Positions 11,028 to 21,161 of a stretch of DNA of 64,000 nt are shown piece by piece (position 1 is the stretch's first letter; every line of letters starts with the position of its first letter). The stretch comes from Tetrapyrgos nigripes (taxonomy: Eukaryota; Basidiomycota; Agaricomycetes; Agaricales; Campanellaceae), in NCBI GenBank assembly GCA_013368315.1, contig JAACJM010000129.1:1-64000 (forward strand). Reading direction: 5' to 3'. The translations under genes were made by a program, and so were the position numbers. The notes under the pieces were generated by a model. It was given only the letters and a program-made list of their open reading frames with translations, did no database searches and was not told the origin of the DNA.

Positions 11028-11450
11028 GGAAATAGTTTAGAACGAAAAGGAAGGAGAAGGAATGCTGTTCAGAATGGGCTGACTTGATGGTGACAGAGAT
11101 GATGAAACAAACGGCAACAAATATCTTGGTTTTCCCAAATCTGGAATTTCTTTTTCATTTTTGAAAAACATTATTTTCGTCTTTGCATCAGCCTGAGCAT
11201 CATCTCAGAGCTCTCCATCTCCAACTCATATTGCGGCCCTTTTAGACTTGATTCAGAACAACGTTCGGACACCGCCGTAACCGTTTTGGCTATATTTATC
11301 AGCACCTGTGCCCTCGGTGATACGCAACAAATTCTGATGATTATCAGTCAAGTCATTCTATCTTTGACCTTTACCTTCTGACTTAAAGCGCTTTTGCTGG
11401 CATAGCGCTGCTTGCTTGTCTCTACGACTTGCTCGGCCTTCAGTTGAGCC
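11028..11450. promoter_or_regulatory. divergent upstream region of Bsd2-like and membrane-protein copy 1
   Basis: This divergent 423 bp region carries a TATA-like CTATATTTAT at about 11290-11299, preceded by CACCGCCGTAACCGTTTTGG. The same block recurs upstream of the second copy (13568-13594). Conservation across the duplication suggests it belongs to the duplicated gene's promoter. Confidence 0.4.
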
Positions 11451-13440
11451 ATGTCGACGACTGTCCTGGCCAATGATCCTCAGGTTACGTATAACCCTCA
11501 ATCCAATTGGCGTCCTTCTCGAGCTCCAAGTCCTCAAACTTCTCGCTGGACTGGGCTGACGGGACTAATGCGAGCCTCGTTTTTATCGGTACAGTTCTTC
11601 ATATTTCATTGTAATCCTGAGTCCAACTTTTTTGCAGGTAATGAGATAGATGTCTTTGGACAGCTGTTTTTTCATCATAGCTCTGACCTACTGGTCAACT
11701 TCACGATAGACAAGGACGCCCCCAGGTCTCTACGATTTCACAAGGACAGTGACGACCCTTACAGAGTTCTTTCATTCCAGCAACCTTTACCCAGCACCGA
11801 TACACATTTGCTCATCATCACTGCTGTACTAGATGGTGGTTTCTTTCAATTGGACTCTATGGTCGCCCGCAACGTTTCTTATCCCCCGTCGACCACCTTA
11901 TCACAACTAGATCCAAGCGCTGCCAGTTCTTCAGTCCCAATCCTCACCTACCAAATCAAATTTAGGCAGCAGTAACAGCGCTCCTGGCTCTGAAATCGCC
12001 TCATCCTCCAAGGTCAACGTAGGCGGAATTGTTGGCGGAGTAATTGCAGTTCTGGTGGTCCTGGCCAGCCTTGTCGCTTTTTTACTCTACAGACGGAGAA
12101 GACGAATGGAAGCCGCGCGTCGCACAACTCGTACGTGTCTACAGCCAGCATTCCATGTGCTTCCTGACTCCATTCCTTCTAGCTTTCACTGTCACCCCTT
12201 TTGTATCCGAATACTCCAAACACTCATCGCCAGGCCCAGAACCTTTCAAAACCATGCCTGCGATTGGCACTGTACCTTCCCTCCCATTCGTTCCTCCTCC
12301 CCCAATCCCACCTCCAGACAAAAAACATGATCCTCCACCTGCGTTTGTTGCTGGAACCTCAGATCTTGGACGTCATGGTAGTATGTACAAACCCCGTCGG
12401 TCGGAAGAATCTCTCCCTCCTACGGAATATGGCTATGGAGTTGGAATGTCTCGAGATGAGTGGGTCCAGTATGAGGCGAAATTAAAATCATGATGATGCA
12501 GAATGATGCAGATAGTGTTCTATTATGTATTTTTTGTGTGTATAGTATATCTAAATTATTTCAACGGGCTATTCGAGATATGGCAAACGAAGTGAGACCC
12601 TTCTGCTGCCGTTCTGATCAGCGTCAACAGAAGCTCGTGCTGCTAGTTCTCAAGCGCTACCATCACATACATCACATCCTTCAGACACTTTCAGTGAAAG
12701 ACACAAGACTGTCTATTCGTTACTCCGTACGCTCGTATGAAGTCTGATTGTCTTAGTCTCAATTCCGTGATGGATTTTTGAGCTCTTCTTGTCCCACTTG
12801 TCCTGTCAAAATGCATCCGGTGCATGTAGTACCGTGTACATGTCGGAGGTCAATTGGTGATAACGCCAAGCGCAATTTGCGATTCAACGACTCTCTGTTC
12901 TTTACTTCAAAAATCAGAACTGCTCTTACATCTGACTCGCATATAGACCTCAATTGGTCGTCATCAAATTCCTCGTCGGTGACTGAGGAGGGTCAAGGTA
13001 ATCAGGATTCAGCCGGTCGCCAGTGCGATGTGGCTTGTCTTTTTTTTTGGAGGAGCGCTGAGTCTTTAAACTTAGTTGCACGACACGACAGTTATCATGA
13101 TGATTCATGAATCAATGGCTGCGCAATTACAACCCGCGGTAGATACTGGAATGCACCTCGTCTTTGTCGGTGAGTTATATCAAAAACAGATATCAGAGAT
13201 TATACAACGGATCCTTCTGCAGACATCGACATCAGTTGGTTGGTTGACAGCATCACTGACACTGATATCGGTCTCAAAAAGTTAGAATTTGTGGTAACGA
13301 CTCACCGCCAACTCACCGCGTTGTCCAGAAAAGTGTCCGGTCGAACTCTTCCTGGACTCCTCGAATACACATATGTTCAATCTGTCGATGACAGCCTCGG
13401 CCACCAACTCCTAGAAGACAAATGGCTCAAAAACGGCTAC
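11230..13440 (+). repeat. tandem duplication unit 1
   Basis: The sequence from the promoter block (about 11230) through the membrane-protein gene and a roughly 900 bp non-coding tail recurs in the same order from about 13500 to 15610. Shared landmarks include CATAGCGCTGCTTGCTTGTCTC before the start, the whole coding region, and the tail segments TAGTCTCAATTCCGT and GACATCGACATCAGTTGG. Boundaries are approximate because I compared by eye. Confidence 0.75.
11451..12493 (+). CDS. single-pass membrane protein, tandem copy 1 (frame-disrupted)
   Basis: This resembles a lineage-expanded Agaricomycete family: an extracellular beta-rich domain (HLLIITAVLDGGFFQLDSM), a Ser-rich stalk, one membrane helix (GGIVGGVIAVLVVLASLVAF) with a basic stop-transfer YRRRRR, and a Pro-rich cytosolic tail ending at 12493. 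The expected introns are about 11591-11639 and 12131-12190. Relative to copy 2 it lacks one G in the GGGG run near 11550 and lacks two bases near 11933, so no single spliced frame is open. Reading through the first 49 nt intron happens to restore the frame of the following exon. The start matches copy 2. Whether it is functional, a pseudogene or mis-assembled cannot be told from sequence alone. Confidence 0.55.
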
Positions 13441-13683
13441 AAATATCTTGACTTGAAAATCATTATTTTCGTCCCCACTTCTTGGCATCAACCTGGAACA
13501 TCATCTTGCAGAGCCTTCCATCCATGTTGTGACCTTTTTATACCTGGTTCAGAACAACACTCGGACACCGCCGTACCGTTTTGACTATATATATCAGCAC
13601 CTTCTGGGACACTTAAAGCGCTTTTGTTGACATAGCGCTGCTTGCTTGTCTCTACGGCTTCTTGCTCGGCCTTCAGTTGAGCC
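12494..13683. other. non-coding tail of duplication unit 1
   Basis: This 1.2 kb tail belongs to the duplicated unit and leads into the promoter of copy 2. Short open stretches (13240-13584) partly match 15440-15620 but share no common frame, so I do not call a gene. Confidence 0.45.
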
Positions 13684-15610
13684 ATGTCGACGACTGTCCT
13701 GGCCGATGATCCTCAGGTTACGTATAACCCTCAATCCGATTGGCGTCTTTCTCTAAGTCCTCAAACTTCTCGCTGGACTGGGGCTGACGGGACTAATGCG
13801 AGCCTCGTTTTTATCGGTAGTTCTTCATATCTCATTGTAATCCTGAGTCCAACTTTTTTCCAGGTAATGAGATAGATGTCTTTGGACAGCTGTTTTTTCA
13901 TCGTAGCTCTGACTTACTGGTCAACTTCACGATAGACAAGGACGCCCCAGGTCTCTACGATTTCACAAGGACAATAACGACACTCGTAGAGTTCTTTCAT
14001 TCCAGCAACCTTTACCCAGCACCGATACACATTTGCTCATCATCACTGCTGTACTGGATGGTGGTTTCCTTCAATTGGACTCTATGGTCGCCCGCAACGT
14101 TTCTTATCCCCCGTCGACCACCTTATCACAACTAGATCCAAGCGCTGCCAGTTCTTCAGGTCCCCAATCCTCACCTACCGAACCAAATTTAGGCAGCAGT
14201 AACAGCGCTCCTGGTTCTGCGTCGCCTCATCCTCCAAGGTCAGCGTAGGCGGAATTATTGGCGGAGTAGTTGCAGTTCTGGCGTCCTGGCTAGCCTTGTC
14301 GCTTTTTTACTCTACAGACGGAGAAAACGGATGGGAACCGCGCGTCGCACAACCCGTACGTATCTACAGCCAGCATTCCCTACAGTGCTTCCTGACTCCC
14401 TTCCTTCTAGTTTTCACTGTCACCCCTTTCCTATCCGAATACTTCAAACCCTCATCGCCAAAGCCAAAACCTTTCGAAACCACGCCTGCAGCTGGTACTG
14501 TACCTTCCCATCCATCCTTCCCTCCCCCGATCACACCTACAGACGAAAAAGATGATCCTCCACCTGCGTACGCAAGTCAGTACTGAAACCTCAGATCTTG
14601 CACGTCATGATATCACGTACAAACTTGAACCCCGTCGGTCGGAATAAGTAATCTCTTCCTCCTATGGAATATAGCTATGGAGTTGGAATATGAGTCTCGA
14701 GATGAGTGGATGCAACCTGAGTATAAGGCGAAATCAAAATCATGATGCACATAGTGATTATGTACAGTATACTAAATTATTTCACTGGGCTATTTGAGAT
14801 ATGGCAAACGAAGTAAAGCCAGGCTTCTGTTGCCGTTCAGCGTCAATAGAAGTTCGTGCTGCTAATTCTCAAGTGGGCGCTATCATCCATCACATCATCA
14901 CATTCCTCACTGGACACTGGACACTTTCAGTTCGGAAAGACACGCGACTGTCTATTCGTTCCTCCGTACGCTCGTATGAAGTCTGATTGTTTTTGCTGAA
15001 TACTACTAGTCTCAATTCCGTAATGGTTTTTGAGCTCTTCTTGTCCTAGCACTTGTCCTGTCAACTTTAAAATACACCCGGTGCATGGAGTACCGAGGTC
15101 AATTGGAGGTCAAGCTAAATTTGGTAATAGACCTGCAACTATGAGGAGTTGATCGAAGGCGGAGCCTTTCCTCGCTAGAGCCCTAAGTCACAGGCCTAAA
15201 TTTGGTAATAACGCCAAGCGCAGTTTGCAGTGTCAACGATTCTCCGTCCTTTCCTTCAAAAATCAGAATTGCTCTTACACCCGGGCCTGACTCGTATATA
15301 GACCTCAGTTGGTCCTCATCTTGTCCTCATCAAATACCTCATCAGCGGTTGAGGAGGGTCAAGGTAATCAGGATTCAGCCAGCCGCCAGTGCGATGCAGC
15401 TTGTTTTTGTCGGTGAGCTACATCAAAAACAGATAATATCTCACTTTGGATCCTTCTGCAGACATCGACATCAGTTGGTTGACAGCACCGCTTACGCCGA
15501 TATCGGTCTCAAAAAGAATCTGGTGACGATTCGCCACGTTGTTCAGAAAAATGTCCGGTTGAACTCTTCCTGGACTCCTCGAATACACGATGACAGCCTT
15601 GGCCACCGAC
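13500..15610 (+). repeat. tandem duplication unit 2
   Basis: This is the second copy of the unit described for 11230-13440, in the same orientation. It differs by scattered substitutions and small indels, including a roughly 70-90 bp insertion near 15105-15195 that carries a second AATTTGGTAATA. Divergence is visible by eye, so the duplication is not brand new and is not a simple assembly echo. Confidence 0.75.
13684..14745 (+). pseudogene. single-pass membrane protein, tandem copy 2 (decayed)
   Basis: Exon 1 (13684 to about 13816) is open and in the expected frame (WTGADGTNASLVFIG). In exon 2, one C is missing from the CCCCC run present in copy 1 (near 13946), which throws the following 30 codons into a meaningless frame. 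Two more one-base gaps follow near 14220 and 14282, the second inside the membrane helix. The tail exon has further differences and an early stop (TACTGA) near 14581-14586. With four or more lesions this copy is the better pseudogene candidate, although some could be assembly errors like those elsewhere in the first 34 kb. Confidence 0.6.
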
Positions 15611-16312
15611 CCCCAGATCAGATCTGAGTCTTTCCGATAAGATGCCCATCAAGGCTAGGATCACTGCAAACTTCACATTACCGGTATACCAATATTTTTT
15701 TCTCTGTGACCACTAAACGTCGTCTGCAGCGTCCGGTGCACAGGTATGATATAGGACAGTCAAGGCAACCAACCCCTTCAAAATCCACCGCCCGTCCACA
15801 AGTCGACTTCAAATTTCTTCAAGATGTCTTTCAGAACGACACGTATGCTGATACAACCAATGCTCCACTGACTGATCAATTTCATACTCGTATCCAATTC
15901 CCAACCCAATGCTAGCGTCTGTACAGGAGAACTCCCGCGAAAGAACTCTCTCGAAGGATATTCTGTTGGTTGCATAATCTTAGACGTTTCTGTTGATGTA
16001 TCGGGGCAACCCCGACTTTATATGTGATTCTGCTATCCCCAAACGAACATAAAAAGCGCAATCTCCTGATTCCGCCAATGCCTGGCCTCTCCGGATGTTA
16101 TTGCGCGGTCTATCGCCGATATTCCAGGCCCATATGCTTGAGTCTGGAAGGTCTGGAACCAAGTTCGAACAGCAAATATCCTTCCAGACCGTCTATACAT
16201 CATACTAAGGTGTGCATGTTACATCGCTAAATTTCGCTGACACTCTGCATAATGACGACTACTGCTACAGAAAGTGGACTGTAAATAATATGCCGATATT
16301 GCCCAGCCAACG
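14746..16312. other. tail of duplication unit 2 and unannotated sequence
   Basis: The stretch to about 15610 is the non-coding tail of the repeat. From about 15610 to 16312 I see no gene, RNA or repeat that I can support. A 65-codon minus-strand open stretch (15778-15975) has no recognisable domain. Confidence 0.4.
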
Positions 16313-17120
16313 TCAGGACGCAGTCCCGTCCTTGGGCCTGTCATCTTGCCCTACAGGAATTGAGACAGGCACACTGACGAGTCGTTGCCTGGGTTGACAG
16401 TATCGGTCAGAAAACGGAAACATACCGAATCAGACGATGCGTACAGCACACACCTCAGATCCACATTCAGAGGCAGCATACTCCTTTTCTTGGCATTCCT
16501 GACGAGCCTGTCAATGCGATGGCAGCTTTCCAACCTAGCTTCCATCATCTCTTCGAAAATATCAAGGATGTGCGCATCCTTGTTGATCCCTGCCTGCGTC
16601 AAGGTCTCGATACCCGGAAGGATACATTGCTGTAAGAGGGTACTCTCGCTCTTCTGTGTGGTGAAGGATGTGGTCTCTTCAAGAGCAGCGGAGGCAGTTT
16701 ATGAAGCTTGAGCTTCAGATTTGGCTTTCTCGACTTCCCTATCTTCGGCGATGCGGAACGTACTGCACGCGTCTTCGAGACGGTAGGGACGGGATGGTCT
16801 AATGGCTCTGTTTTGACCTGAACATCCTGGTCCGGCAGCAAAGGGTCCGGATCCTGTGATATGTCATCTGGACTAGGAAGAGAGTCGTCCAAGGAAGTGC
16901 GCTGACGGTAAACCCACGAGCGCTGATCCTCGTAGAGGGAAACTAGGGATCGTAGTGTGGTGAGGGTCGAATGTAGCTGAGGCCGATCCGGGGTCGTGAA
17001 AGACGATGAAGCCACTGGAATGTCATCCCTAAGCTCGAAAGCTAGTTTAGGGGAATGGGGGCTTCGATGAGGAGGCATAGGATGAGAGAATTGATTTAGA
17101 GGTTTGGACATGGATGGCAA
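16313..17120 (-). CDS. hypothetical protein, unknown function
   Basis: The model is complement(join(16313..16388,16454..16674,16764..17120)), 217 aa. The intron phases agree (0 then 2), and the donors GTACGT and GTGTGT are good. The protein has a Pro/Ser-rich N-terminus, a helical stretch (TTLRSLVSLYEDQRSWVYRQ), an acidic linker, then a second helical block (DIFEEMMEARLESCHRIDRLV). I recognise no family. It could be a small nuclear or centromere-type coiled-coil protein, but that is not supported. A second in-frame ATG lies at 17111. It shares a 132 bp divergent promoter with EMC10. Confidence 0.6.
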
Positions 17121-17252
17121 GGCGGAAAAAGGTAGACGTAGGACTAGCTTTTATGTATAATAAGTACTAAGTTCTAAAATTCCACCGAGAGGGGTCTCGA
17201 CCATTTAGCAGAATGATCACGTGCGGACGCGTAGTGATTCTCCAGCACCTCA

Positions 17253-18114
17253 ATGTTGTCTACTACCTTCACGGTCCTCCTGCTCTCATTGGCGGCATGC
17301 GCATCTAATGTCAACCTCTACCATCGTGTCTTTATTCCTGGAGCCTCTCAATCTTCCTTCATAGAACGCGGTGTTTTGGATACCTCTTCGTCTTTGTTCC
17401 AGCCCTCGCCTTCCCTTTCCCAACATCTGTCCCAATTCGCAGATTCGCTCCAAGATTCGTCACTCGTAGATGACGTCGAGTTGGACCATATATTATATCA
17501 GGTGGCTCTCGAACGCGAACGTGGCGAATGGGATGTTTCCTCGGTCAAATTGGTTTGTTGTTCTCGGCTGCCCCAGACCATTGTGGATATTGTTGACTTG
17601 TTACTTCGTAGTGTCATCTTCCATTCATCACTTCAGAATTAATCATCCTCCATGTCTCAGAGCCTTCCGCGGTCTTGCATCCGTATGCGGTCGACTATTT
17701 TGTCTCGCCAATCACACACGATGGCTCGTGTCCTAAATTTATCACAAAAGAGTCATCTGCCTCACTTCTTTCCGCCTTCTCCAAGAATTTGGACAAGCTG
17801 AATACTACCGTATCCCTTACATCCGCTGCTTTACCCCCACTGTGAGCGTCTGGACTTTATAAACATAGCTGGCATCTAATATGATCTAGACCTCAACTCC
17901 GCACTCCTCCACCACTTACTCCAACAGGACAACCGGTGCAGCCTGTTCCTGAGAAGTCGTTCCTGCAGAAATACTGGATGTACATTGCTGCAGTAGCGGT
18001 TGCACTGCGTAAGCATGAGTCCATTTGCCCGTTTTTCTACAACTCACCACTGCTCCCACTTTAGTCATGTCTGGAGGTGCACCTGAAGAGGGGCAGCAGC
18101 CTGCTCGAAAGTGA
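17253..18114 (+). CDS. EMC10: ER membrane protein complex subunit 10
   Basis: The gene is join(17253..17552,17612..17841,17890..18008,18065..18114), 232 aa, with introns of 59, 48 and 56 nt. It has a signal peptide (residues about 1-18, TFTVLLLSLAACAS), a lumenal beta-sandwich beginning NLYHRVFIPG, and a C-terminal membrane anchor after QKYWMYIAAVAVALLM, ending in the GGAPEEG tail typical of EMC10. The EMC inserts and stabilises multi-pass membrane proteins in the ER; Emc10 is its lumenal cap. Phases are consistent and no frameshift is seen. It is convergent with DPH6, with 109 bp between stops. Confidence 0.88.
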
Positions 18115-18223
18115 TGGTACTGACACTTTTTCAGAAGTACTTTGCATAGGTTCTGTTATAATGGAGTCGTCATTTCATGTCTAGGCATGTATACTACATA
18201 TTACAGGTCTACACCGCTGTAGC

Positions 18224-20881
18224 TCATGACAACGTCACGGCAAGTGCCATATCCCAATCGTCTTTGTTTGTAGTCGAGATTACCCTGCACGGAATAGACG
18301 TCACCGGTATCCCGGTATTTTTGTCAAAAGTTCTTCCTATGAGATCAAGCCCTAAACCACAAGATCAGCGCTCCCAGACACAAAATTATGACATGCTTGC
18401 TTGTTTTCTAGACTCACCCATGTCAATGGAGAGCTCAGCGCGATAAAACGCTCTTATAGACAATGCGTGGCTCCAGCAGGCCTGCAAGGCAGATATTGAC
18501 TTGATGGCGCTACCAAATGCGTGCCAGACTGTCGCATTCAAAACTGCAAGAAAGGAAGTCAGCAAGGAAAGCATTAGACTAGAACAACGGACCTTCTGCT
18601 CTAATGCAAAGGAGACCGCAACCACTGCCTAGAGATGCAGTGAAATGACATATTTCCCAATGCCCAGTGAAAACTTCGCTCGTGATATCGCCTGAAATAA
18701 GACATGTCAGTAACTCCGAAAGCAATGGTTACCGAAGATGACCTTGTTCTAAGGAGGGCGAGACTGTTTTCAATACAAGTTCGTTGGCACTTTCCTCATC
18801 CGCTTCGTCATCGTCAGGTACTGCTATTCTTCCAGTGTGTACTAAAACCTGTTTTTCTACTAACGCGTTCTTGGGCAAAGACTTGACCACGACAAAAAGT
18901 TCGGTGGCGAACTGTCACAAAAGACAATGATCAGACTGGAGGTTACCCAGAATTTATCGTCCAAAATTTTACCTGGTCCTTGTTCAAGACTCTGGCGCCT
19001 TTTCTAACAACGTCCAGATGACGACATTGCTCAGCCAGTATATAGCTGCTTGGACATGCCCTTCCCAACCGTTCCGCAGCGCTTCAATGACACGTTGAAC
19101 ATGCTGCATGGATAGAGCTGTTTCAATGCCCAGTGAAACCGGTGAGGGCAATGTGATACTGCTCGGTATCAGTCCGATCTGTCCAGAAATGAAGCTGCGT
19201 TCGTCAACCTAGTGGCAAATGGACATCATTGACTTGCTGAAGAGGAAGGAGAGAAACCACGCACGACAATAGCTTGGGAGTACGGTCCGATATTTGCTGG
19301 AGCCCAGTAGCTCTGACTTTGCACATGCAGCGCCTGTCTTTCATGTAGGCTTTGTTCAGCAAATGCGATGCAATCGATGCGGACTCTGATTGGATGGGGC
19401 AGATCAACTGCAACGCAAGCTCGTGCTGGAGGGCTGGTTCCAAAGAACGAGGAGTAAACTGCGTTGACGCGGGCGAATAATTCCATCGAGGAGAGAAAAA
19501 TGTTGATGTTGGTACAATTGGAGAGGGTGAGGTTTCCATGGGATGAGAGATTATCTGGTGAAGTTTGTGGTCAGATTTTAAAAGAGGGTTCAGAGATATC
19601 CGTACCTCGCAATATCTCAAACATCGGGTCACTTCCTCTTCGATAGACAGGTTTTTTGTCACGGTGGCTTGTACATTTGCAACTGCAACCCATTTTCCGT
19701 GCCTCGCACTGGAGATACAAAGGACTGGGTCAGTTGAAGGTAGGGTTTCCGATGGTTGGCCGTGACCGTCCATTTGACATTGCTCGATTACATCACTGAC
19801 AACCTGAAAGTCATCCTCAAGTAGTTTGGGTATCTGCACATTGATATCCGCGCTTTCTTCTTTCGGCTGCAAAGATGCATCCTTGATTCGCAGAAAAGCG
19901 ACTGTCGCAAAGTCGTTATCAGAGTGTATGACCGTTTCAACATCTTTGCTGTGAAAATATGTAGATAACCATAAAATCTTGGAGATATCAGATATGTCAC
20001 CCACAGCACGATACGGGACTTGAACAGCGGGCAATCCAGAGTCAGGGTTTCATATTCACCACCTTCCCCGCAAATATGTGAACCGTAGAGATTGTTCTGT
20101 AGGACGTCAGTGGGTTTCATATGTAAGCAAAGTCAGAACCAAACCAGTTTTGTGAGTGTAGGCCTCATCTCCTCCAACGCCTTTCCAAGGTGTTTGATGT
20201 TCAACCCTATGCCTGCAACTTTGATCAGAATGGCGTTCATTCCTGCATCGATCATTTCGTCGAGTAATTGGTCTTGAGGTCGCTGCCACAGGTAGCAAAG
20301 TGCAGTAAGAGAGAGTCGCGCACAACTTGACTAGCGTCAAGGGTCACTAGTAATGCAACGCAAGTAGTCGTGCTCACACATGCTCTACCCGGACTCTCTG
20401 ATAATTGGAAAGAATGGCTCCGACAGAAACGCCTTGTATATCAGGGTGGTGTGACTGGACATGCAAAAGAGTTCAGACTCAACGAAGAATAACTTGGAAT
20501 TGAGGGTATACTTTGACAGTCAAAAGTAATTCGTACAGATCTTCAGTCTCGTCTCCCTGGATTCCTTGCTTGAGATTTCGCGGTCCATATTCAGATCCTT
20601 GCTCAACAGCAGTTCGGAGATGACTCTTCTGTAAAGCGGCACGTCCAAAGCGCGTGCGACAAACTCGATGGCATCCTGTCCTACTGTTTGGTAGAGATAT
20701 GAGTCAAGCTCCTCTGGAGAATTGTAAGAGTCTTGAACAGATTATAGTGGAATAGACGCGTGCCTTTTCCTTGTTCTGGACACAAAGAAGCAGCTGCTAC
20801 AAGCTGATGGCCATTCTTATGACAGTGAAGGAGGTTGAAGCAGCTGTCTTTACCACCGCTGAGCAACGCGACGAACTTCAT
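18224..20881 (-). CDS. DPH6: diphthine-ammonia ligase with C-terminal RidA-like domains
   Basis: This catalyses the last step of diphthamide synthesis on elongation factor 2: ATP-dependent amidation of diphthine. The PP-loop SGGKDS is at residues 8-13 (MKFVALLSGGKDS). Further ATP-PPase motifs follow (GAILSNYQRVRVEHV; ICGEGGEYETLTLD). Two RidA/YjgF-like domains come next (NIFLSSMELFARVNAVYSSFFG; YWAPANIGPYSQAI), then a C-terminal extension ending in DWDMALAV, as in fungal Dph6. I trace 12 exons; the first intron (20714-20763) appears to be GC-AG. Three one-base gaps break conserved exons: near 20614-20618, 19540-19551 and 19014-19022. Exon 18973..19208 is 236 nt between two phase-0 introns, so one base is missing. 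The start is the conserved MKF; an upstream in-frame ATG at 21034 would add 51 aa. Confidence 0.93.
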
Positions 20882-21161
20882 TGCGAGCGCTGCGAGCAAT
20901 CCTCTTCTTCCCGTCTGTGGGTCACCGTCCGGAGTGCAGCAGGTCAAGTTTTGGGTGGCTGTGTCCCCCGAGTAAGATTTGAAGATTTTTGGGCATGTCG
21001 TCGCCGCCGTGTAGATGGCGAGCAGCTCACTCATTTCGCATCCTCTCTTAAACCGTGTTCTGTGTTATCCAGCTGCTGGTGAAGAGTCTACGCTGACGAA
21101 CTTCATGAAAAGAACAGATACACGTGACAATTTAGAGATCTGACTCCTTCATCTACTTACC
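20882..21161. promoter_or_regulatory. divergent promoter DPH6 / FRS1
   Basis: This 280 bp region lies between two divergent translation-related genes. No clear TATA box or repeated element stands out. A GC-rich stretch lies on the DPH6 side, where an in-frame upstream ATG could extend Dph6. Confidence 0.5.

Noticed and set aside
11451..11975. A continuous 174-codon gene in copy 1
   Set aside because: The frame runs through a clear intron (11591-11639, GTACAG...GCAG) that is spliced at the same place in copy 2. It is open only because of a compensating deletion.
19204..20034. A 276-codon frame as the end of DPH6
   Set aside because: After about 19550 this frame gives composition-poor sequence, while another frame carries the conserved RidA-like domain and the gene continues to 18224.
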